DNA of 64,000 nt, taken from the NCBI GenBank assembly GCA_050309435.1, contig JBNRMJ010000020.1, forward strand, positions 101,794 to 165,793, written 5' to 3'. The notes beneath the pieces are model-generated. The model was given only the letters and a program-made list of their open reading frames with translations. It had not been told where the DNA came from and searched no databases. The translations under genes and the position numbers were made by a program. The DNA is from CAYXVJ01 sp050309435. GTDB lineage: Bacteria; Bacillota; Clostridia; Saccharofermentanales; Fastidiosipilaceae. Shown piece after piece: positions 25,848-34,486 of the stretch. How positions within the stretch are numbered: the first letter of the stretch is position 1; each line of letters starts with the position of its first letter.

Positions 25848-28115
25848 TTACTTTTCGGCTGTTAGACGGATTGTGACGAAAGATTCGAATCCAGCCGCCT
25901 TGGCTTTCACGACGATATCACCGCTTTCATTTGTGTCGAGACTTCGTACCCAAACGGCTGTGCTGCCGCCGGTCAATGTCCGGAGGGTCGGGCCTAGAAG
26001 TGTAGCCGATCCCGTGAGCGACAGTTCAAGTACCTGATCGGTATAGTAAAGCGGATTTCCTGCTTCGTCCTGCAGTCTGATGTCGACTCTTGTCGCATCA
26101 TAGCCGTTCGAAATGAGCTCCTCGCTGGCTGCTTTGACATAGAGCTTGGCAGGAACGGGCGAAGCCAGATACTTGCGGCGAATCTTCGCTTCGCCATTGA
26201 CATAACTGATCAGCTCGGCGTCGGACCAGGATGCTCCCCACTCGCCCAGCGTATCTCTGATGATGATCGGGGCGTGCTTTAGTCCCGGGAAGTTTTCCTT
26301 ATCCGGATAATACGGACCGCTCTCGTGTCCGTTAATGACAAGTTTAATGTAATCGCAGTTGCTCATAATCATGATCGGTACCACGCCTCCGCCCGACTTG
26401 TCACCGCGGCTGTATACCGTGATTGCTTCCAGAACAGGCTCGGCTTTGACACTCTTTTGAGAACGATAAGCATAAGAAGCAAATTTAGGTTGACGATACA
26501 TATCCATTACACCGTGATAGCAGATCTTGTCGCCGGATCCAAAGTCAAGATGCGTATTGTAGTCAAAGGCACACCAGCCGATGGTGCCGCTGACGTTCGG
26601 ATGCGAAGCTCCTTTATCGACGACTCTGGCGTGACGAAGCGTGTGTTCGTGTTGACGTTCCGCCCCGTCTTGCTTTTTGGTCGGGAACATGTGCCCGTTG
26701 TATTCCGTGATCATGTAAGGCACGTCATAATCAAGACCCGTAGACTGACGGGGCTCGCGAATCGGCGGGTGCTCGGGCGTTTGTCCGAGATAAAAGTCGT
26801 TCATGGTATAAACATCTTCAAGGAATTCCGAACGCTCGTAGCAGCGTACACCGCCTGTTTGACGTGTTGAGTCGAGATCATGGGCGATACGGTTTGTGTC
26901 AGTGTAGAATGCATGATTATCGCCGGACTCGTTGATGCGAACGCCCCAGAGTATAATCGAAGGATGATTCCAGTCGCGTGTGATCATCTCCCTGACATTT
27001 TCCTTGGCCACTTCCTGCCAGGCTTCGTCGCCGATGTGCTGCCAACCCGGAATCTCTTCGAAGACCATCAGGCCTATCTCGTCGCAGCGATCGAGAAAGC
27101 CCTTGGACTGCGGGTAATGCGAGGTGCGAACAAGATTCAGGCCAAGATCGTTCTTCAGAACATCTGCATCTTCTTTCTGAGCACGCTCCGGCATGGCATA
27201 GCCGACGTAAGGATACGCCTGATGACGATTCAAGCCGATGATAAAGAGTTTCTCACCGTTCAGGTAGAAGCCGTCGACTTCGAAACGGGCTTCGCGGAAA
27301 CCAAAACGGCTCTCGTAACGATCAAGAACTTTTTCTTCCCGCAAGATTTCCAGGCTTAGCAGATAAAGCCTGGGCTTGTCCACAGACCAGAGTTCGACTT
27401 CCGAAAGATTTGTCAGATTCATGGTAAAGGACTCAAGCGACCGGCCTTCGAGTTCGATATCCTTCTCGATTGATGCAATCAATTCACCGGAAAGATTGCT
27501 TAAAGCGCCACGAAGTTTTGCATGACCTGTTTTGGCTTCTGTGTTGCTCAGATCGGCTCGAACCTTCAAAGCGCGATTCTCTTGATCAAGGACATTTTCT
27601 GCTTCCAGTTTGATATTGTCGATGTGGAGAGGATCCAATACGAAAAGTTCGACTTCGCGATAGATACCGCCGTAAGCCAGATAGTCCACCACATAACCAA
27701 AAGGAGGAATATCGTTGCGCTCGGTGGAATCGACTTTAAGCACGAGCTTATTCGAGCCTTTCTTCAAGGCAGGATTCAGATCGACTGTAAACGGCGTATA
27801 ACCACCTTTATGACTGCAGAGGAAGCGATCGTTCAAATAAACCTCCGCATAGGTCATCACGGCTCCAAACGTAAGATATACAGCCTTTTGATCCCAAGCC
27901 GGGTCATAGTCGAAGTTCTTCGCATAAGTCGAGATGAACTGGTACGATTTCTCGTCGAAGTAGTTGAAGGGCAGTTCCAGATTTGTATGAGGCAAAGTTA
28001 CCGTGACAAATCCTTCTGTCTGCTCGTCAATCTGAGAAATCTCTCCATTGACATAGGCCTCCTTGAAATCAGGCTTGTATAGCCAGCCCTTGTTAAAGGG
28101 TACGTTTCTAAGCAT
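25848..28115 (-). CDS. Glycoside hydrolase family 2 (beta-galactosidase/glucuronidase type)
   Basis: A 755-residue cytoplasmic GH2 enzyme without a signal peptide. Domain order is an N-terminal jelly-roll sugar-binding domain (about 1-160, with YGGIYREVEL), an immunoglobulin-like domain (about 160-275), a TIM barrel (about 280-560) and a C-terminal Ig-like extension (about 650-755). The acid/base is E396 in GVRINES and the nucleophile E471 in MITEYNGH. Members hydrolyse beta-galactosides, glucuronides or mannosides; I cannot tell which. The ATG follows the asd stop directly (TAGATG), with AAAGGAGAA inside asd as ribosome site, so it is cotranscribed with asd although the functions are unrelated. 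Confidence 0.92.
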   Translation of the reverse strand: MLRNVPFNKGWLYKPDFKEAYVNGEISQIDEQTEGFVTVTLPHTNLELPFNYFDEKSYQFISTYAKNFDYDPAWDQKAVYLTFGAVMTYAEVYLNDRFLCSHKGGYTPFTVDLNPALKKGSNKLVLKVDSTERNDIPPFGYVVDYLAYGGIYREVELFVLDPLHIDNIKLEAENVLDQENRALKVRADLSNTEAKTGHAKLRGALSNLSGELIASIEKDIELEGRSLESFTMNLTNLSEVELWSVDKPRLYLLSLEILREEKVLDRYESRFGFREARFEVDGFYLNGEKLFIIGLNRHQAYPYVGYAMPERAQKEDADVLKNDLGLNLVRTSHYPQSKGFLDRCDEIGLMVFEEIPGWQHIGDEAWQEVAKENVREMITRDWNHPSIILWGVRINESGDNHAFYTDTNRIAHDLDSTRQTGGVRCYERSEFLEDVYTMNDFYLGQTPEHPPIREPRQSTGLDYDVPYMITEYNGHMFPTKKQDGAERQHEHTLRHARVVDKGASHPNVSGTIGWCAFDYNTHLDFGSGDKICYHGVMDMYRQPKFASYAYRSQKSVKAEPVLEAITVYSRGDKSGGGVVPIMIMSNCDYIKLVINGHESGPYYPDKENFPGLKHAPIIIRDTLGEWGASWSDAELISYVNGEAKIRRKYLASPVPAKLYVKAASEELISNGYDATRVDIRLQDEAGNPLYYTDQVLELSLTGSATLLGPTLRTLTGGSTAVWVRSLDTNESGDIVVKAKAAGFESFVTIRLTAEK

Positions 28116-29210
28116 CTAACTGTTCTCCTTTTTCTTTACATAACCTTGTTTTGTCAATAATTCAGCCATCAAGATAGCTCCGCCGGCAGCTCCGCGCAGT
28201 GTGTTGTGGGATAGACAGGTAAACTTCCAATCCAGAATCTTGTCTTCGCGCAATCGTCCGATGGTGATACCCATCCCGTTTTCCCGACCTGCATCCAGGG
28301 CCGGCTGGGGACGATTATCTTCTTCTATATAGAATAAGAAAGGCTCGGGCGCACTTGGTAAAGACAATTTCCGGGCTTGACCTTCGTAAGAGCGCCAGGC
28401 GTCCAATATCTCTTCTCTGCCCGGTCTCTGTTTGAAGGAGACGGCGACCGAGGCCGTGTGGCCTTCCTGAACAGCAACACGATAACATTGAGCGGATATG
28501 ATCGGCTCGGCGGCATGCGTAATATGCCCCCCCACGATCTCGCCCCAGATTTTCAACGGTTCAAGCTCGCTCTTCTCCTCTTCGCCGCCAATGAAAGGAA
28601 TCAGATTCCCTTCCATTTCCGGCCAATCGGCAAAGGTCTTCCCCGCTCCCGAAATCGCTTGATAGGTACTGACCATGACCTTTTCGATACCAAAACGACG
28701 CAAAGGATCCAGCGCCGGTACATAACTTTGGATGGAACAGTTGGGTTTACAGGCGATAAAGCCGGAAGTCGTGCCCAGACGTTTGCGCTGCGAGTCGATG
28801 AGACGGCTGTGATCCGCATTGATTTCGGGAATGATCATCGGTACATCGTTAACCAGGCGGTTGGCCGAATTATTCGATATGACCGGTGTTTCCGTGCGCG
28901 CCAGACGTTCTTCGAGCTGCTTGATTTCATCTTTAGGCATATCGACCGCACAAAAAATCAAGTCGACCTGATCGGCTTGCAGGACCAGCTCGTCGACCGT
29001 ATGGACAAGTAATGTTTTAGCTGCTTCCGGAATAGAGACGTCGATACGCCAGCGGCCGCTTACGGCCTCGGCATATGATTTACCGGCGGAATTGGATGAA
29101 GCGACCGCCATCGTTAGTTTGAACCAGGGATGATCGGCCAAAAGACTGACGAAGCGCTGACCGACATAACCGGTGGCCCCGACAACAGCTGCGCGAAGTT
29201 TATGCGACAT
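28116..29210 (-). CDS. asd: Aspartate-semialdehyde dehydrogenase (archaeal/fungal type)
   Basis: A 364-residue NADPH enzyme that reduces aspartyl phosphate to aspartate semialdehyde, the branch point to lysine, diaminopimelate, threonine and methionine. The N-terminal motif is VVGATGYVGQRFVSLL. The catalytic cysteine lies in ACKPNCSIQSYVPAL, and a conserved His-containing GHTASVAV segment is near the C-terminus. Length and motifs fit the branch found in archaea, yeasts and some bacteria, not the E. coli type. Ribosome site GAGG lies 10 bases upstream of the start. DapL at 7.2-8.4 kb uses metabolites made from its product. Confidence 0.93.
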   Translation of the reverse strand: MSHKLRAAVVGATGYVGQRFVSLLADHPWFKLTMAVASSNSAGKSYAEAVSGRWRIDVSIPEAAKTLLVHTVDELVLQADQVDLIFCAVDMPKDEIKQLEERLARTETPVISNNSANRLVNDVPMIIPEINADHSRLIDSQRKRLGTTSGFIACKPNCSIQSYVPALDPLRRFGIEKVMVSTYQAISGAGKTFADWPEMEGNLIPFIGGEEEKSELEPLKIWGEIVGGHITHAAEPIISAQCYRVAVQEGHTASVAVSFKQRPGREEILDAWRSYEGQARKLSLPSAPEPFLFYIEEDNRPQPALDAGRENGMGITIGRLREDKILDWKFTCLSHNTLRGAAGGAILMAELLTKQGYVKKKENS

Positions 29211-29245
29211 GAAAATTACCTCGTGACTGATTATTGAGTCAGGTC

Positions 29246-29254
29246 ATTTTACCA
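29246..29254 (-). promoter_or_regulatory. Extended -10 promoter of asd
   Basis: The minus strand reads TGGTAAAAT, an extended -10 about 36 bases before the asd ATG, with no strong -35. Confidence 0.45.
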
Positions 29255-29351
29255 CAGGTGTATAGTTTGTGTATGGAACGAACGTCGTTTTACTGTTTGT
29301 ATATCGTATGATGTTACCGGCTAGTCTATCCATTTGACTTAGGTCAACTCT

Positions 29352-29474
29352 ATGACTTTGTCAGATGAGGAATTATTGATCCCTGTCGATAGCACAGCTG
29401 ATATCCTCCTTGGTTCAACGCATCTGGCATCTTCTATGGATGCCTTAACCACGATGTTGTCTAAACAAGTGTGA
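29352..29474 (+). CDS. Small hypothetical ORF (40 aa) overlapping the next ORF
   Basis: ATG at 29352 opens 40 codons beginning MTLSDEELLIPVDSTADILL and ending MLSKQV. Only a weak AGGT lies upstream. The stop TGA (29472-29474) overlaps the GTG start of the next ORF (29471-29473) in the GTGA arrangement typical of coupled genes. The peptide is acidic and soluble and I do not recognise it. It could be real, or the two ORFs could be fragments of one frameshifted gene. Confidence 0.35.
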   Translation: MTLSDEELLIPVDSTADILLGSTHLASSMDALTTMLSKQV

Positions 29475-29680
29475 AAACACGTTGGACGCTAACAGAGAAT
29501 CATTCGAATCAACCAGATGAGTTAATACTGGCACTACCTCCGGGACTCAAGGAAGGTTTTTCTTATTACTTGGCAGTTAAGCGAGAGGAAGGGAATCTCG
29601 TTCTGTCAGCCTCCGGATTGACTGTGCTCTCTGCAGATAACCAAGAGGCAAAAGAGCTACTTTCAATTATTAGTCCTTAA
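29471..29680 (+). CDS. Small hypothetical protein (69 aa), GTG start
   Basis: A 69-residue soluble protein (MKTRWTLTENHSNQPDEL at the N-terminus, LVLSASGLTVLSADNQEAKEL near the C-terminus). It has no ribosome site of its own, so translation would depend on the overlapping ORF upstream. The alternating pattern of its middle (ILALPPGLKEGFSYYLAVKR) looks protein-like. I do not recognise a family. The pair size and overlap recall toxin-antitoxin modules, but no toxin or antitoxin motif is visible. Confidence 0.4.
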   Translation: MKTRWTLTENHSNQPDELILALPPGLKEGFSYYLAVKREEGNLVLSASGLTVLSADNQEAKELLSIISP

Positions 29681-29799
29681 ACCTTTGCAGTTAATTGTTG
29701 TGGTTACTACAGACTGCCGGAGACTCTTAAATGCTGTAGATTCTTTGATCACTTGAAGGTGCACTAAAAACATATATTAGACCAAACGAGACTTCTAAG

Positions 29800-29833
29800 G
29801 CCTGCTATGGAGTGGTATCACTGCATAGCAGGC
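29800..29833. repeat. Long inverted repeat just upstream of the recombinase gene
   Basis: GCCTGCTATG (29800-29809) pairs with CATAGCAGGC (29824-29833). Inside, after a G-G mismatch, AGTG/CACT continue the stem to a GTAT loop. It ends 11 bp before TATAAT (29845-29850), the likely -10 of the recombinase, so the right arm covers the -35 position. It may be an operator, a weak terminator or a recombination site. Confidence 0.6.
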
Positions 29834-29886
29834 TTTGCTTGCGTTATAATAGAAAGCATATAAGAACAGTTAGGTGGTGCCTTCTC

Positions 29887-30969
29887 ATGTGTCCAAAAGA
29901 AAAATATTCCATTAACGGGGAAAAAAAAGACCTCCTTCCCTTTCCACTGCTGACTGAGTATTTGGGTTATATCGAAGCCATTCAAGGTCGCTCGCCTCTC
30001 ACGGTCAAGGAGTACGGCTATGACTTGATCCTCTTTTTTCGCTTCATGATTCGTAATCGTGGTGGTCAAAAGGATAAACCTTTCAGACAGATCGATATCA
30101 GCCAGGTCGACATAGAGTTCTTACGCTCGGTAAGACTCAGTGATTGCTATGCATTTTTAAGCTGGCTGGCTCGCGAACGAAACTCCAGCGCTGCCAACCG
30201 GGCCCGAAAAGTCGCCACATTGCGTTCTTTCTTTTCTTTCCTGAAAACAAAAAAAGGAGTTATCGACGAAGACCCGACCTACGAACTGGAATCGCCTAAG
30301 AAAACGAAGAAACAACCTCGCTATCTTACACTTGACGAGAGCGAACGACTCTTGGACAAAATTGACTCCAGCGACAGTAAGTTCAGCGAACGGGACTACT
30401 GCATCGTGACTCTTTTCCTGAATTGCGGTATGCGCCTATCCGAATTGTGCGGCATTAACTTAAAAGATATTTCAGGTGAAACGCTTCGTGTCCTGGGTAA
30501 AGGAGGAAAAGAACGTACAGTCTACTTAAACGGAGCATGTCTTGACGCTCTGGAGGCTTATCTGAAAGTTCGCCCTAAAAGGGGCATTAAAGCCACTGAC
30601 AAAGATGCTCTTTTTATCAGCAGACAAGGAAACCGTATCTCCGGATCGGCAGTTCAGCGTTTGATCAAACAATACATCCGCCAATCCGGCTTGGATCCGG
30701 CGCGTTATTCTACGCATAAACTTAGACACACCGCTGCTACTTTAATGTATAAGTACGGTCAGGTCGATATACGACGCCTTCAGCAAATACTCGGTCATTC
30801 TTCTGTTTCAACTACGGAAATTTACACGCATGTGGATTCCGCCGGTTTGCACGATGCGGTTGAAAAAAATCCTCTGGCTTCGGTGCGCAGATTACGCCAA
30901 AATGCTGATAATACGCGCGAAGAGGTCGATACGGAGGAAACGGACCATTACCTGGAATCCAAGTCTTAA
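29887..30969 (+). CDS. Tyrosine recombinase, XerC/XerD type
   Basis: A 360-residue integrase-family recombinase. I start it at the ATG at 29887, 9 bases after AGGTGG, not at upstream codons in the same frame that precede the promoter. The N-terminal SAM-like DNA-binding domain (about 25-140) includes LTVKEYGYDLILFFRFM. The catalytic domain has Arg in NCGMRLSELCGINL, HKLRHTAATL, ILGHSSVSTTEIYTHV with the Tyr nucleophile, and the Xer-like ending EKNPLASV. It resembles chromosomal Xer proteins more than phage integrases, but is about 60 residues longer than usual. No dif-like site was found beside it. Confidence 0.88.
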   Translation: MCPKEKYSINGEKKDLLPFPLLTEYLGYIEAIQGRSPLTVKEYGYDLILFFRFMIRNRGGQKDKPFRQIDISQVDIEFLRSVRLSDCYAFLSWLARERNSSAANRARKVATLRSFFSFLKTKKGVIDEDPTYELESPKKTKKQPRYLTLDESERLLDKIDSSDSKFSERDYCIVTLFLNCGMRLSELCGINLKDISGETLRVLGKGGKERTVYLNGACLDALEAYLKVRPKRGIKATDKDALFISRQGNRISGSAVQRLIKQYIRQSGLDPARYSTHKLRHTAATLMYKYGQVDIRRLQQILGHSSVSTTEIYTHVDSAGLHDAVEKNPLASVRRLRQNADNTREEVDTEETDHYLESKS

Positions 30970-31066
30970 GTCCTCAGACTAATCGTACCAGGCGTGATTT
31001 TCGTTCAAAAAAATGCATTAAAGACCACCGTTAGTTGCAAAATGCTTACTTTTGTCGCTATCTGTC

Positions 31067-31095
31067 TTTACAGTCCCGGATCTGCTGGATATTAT
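31067..31095 (+). promoter_or_regulatory. Promoter of the liv operon
   Basis: TTTACA (31067-31072) and TATTAT (31090-31095) are 17 bases apart, each matching the sigma-A consensus at five of six positions. The expected transcription start is near 31102, about 28 bases before livJ. The gap between the recombinase and livJ holds nothing else evident. Confidence 0.75.
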
Positions 31096-31129
31096 CTTCT
31101 AAATTCACTGAAGGAATGAGGAAGATCAT

Positions 31130-32314
31130 ATGAAGAAGAGATTTAGGTTCAAACGAGTAGTGGCATCGATTCTGCTTTCGGCGATGGCTCTGGTCACTGT
31201 AACCGCTTGCGGAAATACCACGGGCAGCAGTGGTACAGATAAATCGGACGATACAATCTCCATTGGTGCATTGGCGCCTCTGACCGGAGGTGTCTCCGTA
31301 TACGGTATTGCGGCATCCAACGGCGTTAAGCTCGCCATTAAAGAGATTAATGAAGCCGGTGGTATCAACGGTAAAAAAATCGACTTACATCTATTGGATG
31401 AAAAGGGCGATGAACAGGAGGCAATCACAGCCTTTAACCGCCTGGTCGAGGAAAATAAAATCGTTGCACTTCTTGGTGATGTTACATCCAAGCCCACGAT
31501 TGCGGTGGCACAGCGTGCAGCCGCGATTAACCTGCCGATGTTAACCGCTACCGCTACAGCGGCTGATGTCACCAAGCAAGGCGACAACGTCTTTCGTGTT
31601 TGTTTCATCGATCCCGACCAAGGTCTTTTGATGGCAGAATTCGCTTCTAATACTCTGGATGCGAAGACTGCTGCCATTATTTATAACGCAGCCGATGACT
31701 ATTCGGTCGGTTTGGCCGAAGCTTTCGAAGATAAAGCCGCCGAGCTCGGTCTTGAAATCACCGCTTCCGAAAGCTATCCGGGTGATACGACTAACTTCTC
31801 CACTCAGCTCACCAGAATTGCCCAGAGCAATCCCGATGTTCTTTTCGTGCCGGACTATTACGGTACCAACATTCTGATTCTCCAGCAGGCACGCGCAGCC
31901 GGTATCACCGGTGAAATTCTCGGCGGAGACGGCTGGGACGGCATCCTGACTCAGGTTGAAGAATCGAATCCTAAAGAAGCCGACGGCGTTTACTTTACGA
32001 ATCATTTCTTTGCCAAAGACGAAAGCAAAAACGTAGCGGACTTCGTAGACGCATACGAAAAGGAATATGGCGAGAAGCCGATCTCCTTCGCAGCATTGGG
32101 TTATGACTCCGCTTACATGATGGCCAAGGCAATCGAAGAAGCAGGTTCGACAGACCCTCAGGCGATCATCGATGCGCTCGCCGACCTCGAGTATCCCGGA
32201 GTCACCGGTAATCTCACCTTCGCCGAAACCGGCGATCCAAACAAAGAAGTTTCTGTAATCCGCATCGAGAACGGTGAATACAAACTCGAGCAGAAGATGG
32301 AAATCGTTCGTTAA
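31130..32314 (+). CDS. livJ: Branched-chain amino acid ABC transporter, substrate-binding lipoprotein
   Basis: A 394-residue extracytoplasmic solute receptor. The lipoprotein signal (basic start, hydrophobic core SILLSAMALV, lipobox VTAC) makes Cys27 the lipidated residue. The mature part is the type I periplasmic-binding fold with IGALAPLTGGVSVYG, VALLGDVTSKPTIAVA and GGDGWDG. It delivers leucine, isoleucine, valine or a related amino acid to LivHM. Ribosome site GAGGAAG lies 5-11 bases upstream. A hairpin separates it from the rest of the operon, consistent with excess receptor over permease. Confidence 0.93.
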   Translation: MKKRFRFKRVVASILLSAMALVTVTACGNTTGSSGTDKSDDTISIGALAPLTGGVSVYGIAASNGVKLAIKEINEAGGINGKKIDLHLLDEKGDEQEAITAFNRLVEENKIVALLGDVTSKPTIAVAQRAAAINLPMLTATATAADVTKQGDNVFRVCFIDPDQGLLMAEFASNTLDAKTAAIIYNAADDYSVGLAEAFEDKAAELGLEITASESYPGDTTNFSTQLTRIAQSNPDVLFVPDYYGTNILILQQARAAGITGEILGGDGWDGILTQVEESNPKEADGVYFTNHFFAKDESKNVADFVDAYEKEYGEKPISFAALGYDSAYMMAKAIEEAGSTDPQAIIDALADLEYPGVTGNLTFAETGDPNKEVSVIRIENGEYKLEQKMEIVR

Positions 32315-32335
32315 CCTCATGTATCGAAACCGGAG

Positions 32336-32364
32336 AGGCTGCGGGATTCATCATCCTGCGGCCT
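32336..32364 (+). terminator. Partial terminator/attenuator between livJ and livH
   Basis: AGGCTGCGGGAT (32336-32347) and ATCCTGCGGCCT (32353-32364) form a 12-bp stem with two G-U pairs and a TCATC loop, followed by TTCTTA. It lies inside one operon, so it probably stops only some transcripts or stabilises the livJ message. Confidence 0.7.
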
Positions 32365-32385
32365 TTCTTAGCTTAGGAGCCTGAT

Positions 32386-33273
32386 ATGTATTTAATCAAT
32401 CAATTACTAAACGGACTGCAGATCGGTGCCATCTACGCTTTAATTGCTTTGGGTTATACGATGGTTTACGGCATCGTTAAGTTGATCAATTTTGCGCATG
32501 GTGATTTGATGATGGTGGGCGGTTATTTCGCTCTTCTTTCATTAACCGAGCTCGGTCTTCCCATTTATCTGGCGGCTCCTCTCAGTATGATTGCTACTGC
32601 TCTCCTGGGAATGCTGATCGAACGAATCGCCTATAAACCTCTGCGAAATGCATCCCGCTTATCGGCTTTAATCACGGCTATCGGTGTCAGTCTTTTCCTG
32701 CAGAATCTGGCGATGCTGGTTTTTGGTTCCGCACCGAAACGCTTTCCATCCGTTACAGCCGGTTTACCCAATATTGTGATCGGCACAAATACGATTAACA
32801 TTATGTCGTTGATTAGCATCGGTCTGGCATTGATATTGATGATCGTTCTGCAACTTTTTGTAAGCAAAAGCCGCACGGGAAAAGCGATGATCGCGGTGTC
32901 CGAAGACACGAAAGCCGCTCAACTTATGGGCATTAATGTAGATAAGGTAATCTCGATCACCTTTGCCATTGGAGCCGCTCTGGCCGCTTTTGCAGCGATA
33001 TTGTATTTATTTTCTTTCCCTCAGATCGATCCTTATATCGGTGCCATGCCCGGTATAAAAGCTTTTATCGCTGCGGTTCTAGGAGGTATAGGCATTATAC
33101 CCGGAGCCATGATCGGCGGTTTTCTCCTGGGAATTATCGAAAGTATTACGGCTGCTTATATGCCGGCAGGTTATTCGCAGTTATCCGAAGCCGCGGTGTT
33201 CGTGGTTTTGATCCTGGTTTTGCTCTTTAAGCCGGCCGGCCTCATGGGCAGAGCGACCAAAGAGAAAGTGTAG
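32386..33273 (+). CDS. livH: Branched-chain amino acid ABC transporter permease LivH
   Basis: A 295-residue integral membrane permease of about eight segments, half of the LivHM channel. Typical features are LLNGLQIGAIYALIALGYTMVYGIVKLINFAHGD at the N-terminus, the cytoplasmic coupling loop AVSEDTKAAQLMGINVDKVI, and GGIGIIPGAMIGGFLLGIIE near the C-terminus. A GGAG ribosome site lies 7-10 bases upstream of the ATG. livM follows after 7 bases. Confidence 0.94.
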   Translation: MYLINQLLNGLQIGAIYALIALGYTMVYGIVKLINFAHGDLMMVGGYFALLSLTELGLPIYLAAPLSMIATALLGMLIERIAYKPLRNASRLSALITAIGVSLFLQNLAMLVFGSAPKRFPSVTAGLPNIVIGTNTINIMSLISIGLALILMIVLQLFVSKSRTGKAMIAVSEDTKAAQLMGINVDKVISITFAIGAALAAFAAILYLFSFPQIDPYIGAMPGIKAFIAAVLGGIGIIPGAMIGGFLLGIIESITAAYMPAGYSQLSEAAVFVVLILVLLFKPAGLMGRATKEKV

Positions 33274-33280
33274 GTGCCAG

Positions 33281-34471
33281 ATGCCAAAACGTAAAATTTT
33301 CCAATATGTACTGAATGCCGCGCTGGCCGTCGTCGTCCTTTTAGCGTTTACCTTTGCTTTTAATATGGGCTGGATTAACCGTTATTATCGCGGAATCTTG
33401 ATATTGATCGGTATCAATGCGATCGTGACTGTTGCGTTGAATCTGGCTACGGGACTTCTGGGCGAGCTGGCTCTGGGTCATGCCGGATTTATGGCTGTCG
33501 GCGCTTATACTGCCTCGCTGGTCAGTTTACATAGCGGACTGCCTCCCTTTGCCGGTTTGCTTCTTGGTATCGTTCTGGCTGCTGTTATGGCGGCTCTCGT
33601 CGGAGCCATGGTCGGTATCCCCGCCCTGCGTTTGCGCGGAGATTATCTGGCTATTATTACATTAGCCTTCGGCGAAATTATTACGATTATCGCGCGTACG
33701 CTTCCCTTTACCGGAGGTGCGAGAGGTCTAAACGGTATTCCTTTACTGACGACATTTCCGCTCACCTATATCGTGTTGATTCTAACGATTTACATCGTTT
33801 ATGCCCTGATTCGCTCCAGACACGGACGAGCCATCCTCGCGATTCGCGAAGACGATATTGCCGCAGAGGCTTCGGGCATCAATACCACTCGTTTTAAGAT
33901 GCTTGCTTTCGTCGTATCGGCCAGTCTGGCCGGTGTGGGCGGCGCTCTCTTCGCCCATTATCAAGGTATTTTGAACCCTGATAAGTTTGACTATAATTAC
34001 TCGATTGACTTCATGGTCATGGTTGTTTTCGGTGGCATGGGATCTATTACGGGATCCATCTTCTCGGCTGTTATTTTGACCTGGTTGCCGGAGATTCTGC
34101 GCGGTTTCGCCGACTACCGCATGATTCTTTATGCTGTACTTCTGATTGTTTTGATGATATTCAAACCTTCCGGTCTCTTCGGTCAAAAGGAGCTCTCTCA
34201 GCGCGTTCTCTATAACACCGGTGACCGCGTTTTACATCTGTTCGGTAAGAGGATGCCGGCTCTCCCGTTCCCCGAAGTAGCGCAGCAGGAAGCCGTTATT
34301 CCTGCTTATAAGCGCAGTACCGGTGTCGGCGGATCAAGCGTGGAAGCCGAAGAAAACAGAGCGGTCGAAGGTACTCCCGCTGCGGAAGCGGACAGCAGAA
34401 TATTCGAACGCAATCGTCTGGATACCTCCGGTGACGAACCCGCCGGCTCGCGTAAATCGGGCAGACGTTAG
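33281..34471 (+). CDS. livM: Branched-chain amino acid ABC transporter permease LivM with C-terminal tail
   Basis: A 396-residue permease, the second half of the channel. The core (about 1-310) has LATGLLGELALGHAGFMAVGAYTAS, RLRGDYLAIITLAFGEI, the coupling loop AIREDDIAAEASGINTTRFK and VFGGMGSITGS. The last 85 residues, after FKPSGLFGQKELSQ, form a hydrophilic tail rich in E, A, S, G and R (for example SSVEAEENRAVEGTPAAEAD) that LivM proteins normally lack. The reading frame is clean, so the tail is probably real and disordered. Confidence 0.92.
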   Translation: MPKRKIFQYVLNAALAVVVLLAFTFAFNMGWINRYYRGILILIGINAIVTVALNLATGLLGELALGHAGFMAVGAYTASLVSLHSGLPPFAGLLLGIVLAAVMAALVGAMVGIPALRLRGDYLAIITLAFGEIITIIARTLPFTGGARGLNGIPLLTTFPLTYIVLILTIYIVYALIRSRHGRAILAIREDDIAAEASGINTTRFKMLAFVVSASLAGVGGALFAHYQGILNPDKFDYNYSIDFMVMVVFGGMGSITGSIFSAVILTWLPEILRGFADYRMILYAVLLIVLMIFKPSGLFGQKELSQRVLYNTGDRVLHLFGKRMPALPFPEVAQQEAVIPAYKRSTGVGGSSVEAEENRAVEGTPAAEADSRIFERNRLDTSGDEPAGSRKSGRR

Positions 34472-34486
34472 AAAGGAGCGCTTCAT

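Noticed and set aside
25677..25865. 62-codon plus-strand ORF with GAGGAG before its ATG
   Set aside because: It runs through the terminator hairpin of the glycosidase and into its 3' end in antisense, and the protein has no recognisable pattern. The GAGGAG is probably coincidental.
29211..29900. dif site for the Xer-type recombinase
   Set aside because: No 28-bp sequence with two 11-bp arms resembling Firmicute dif was found; the local inverted repeat has a different layout.
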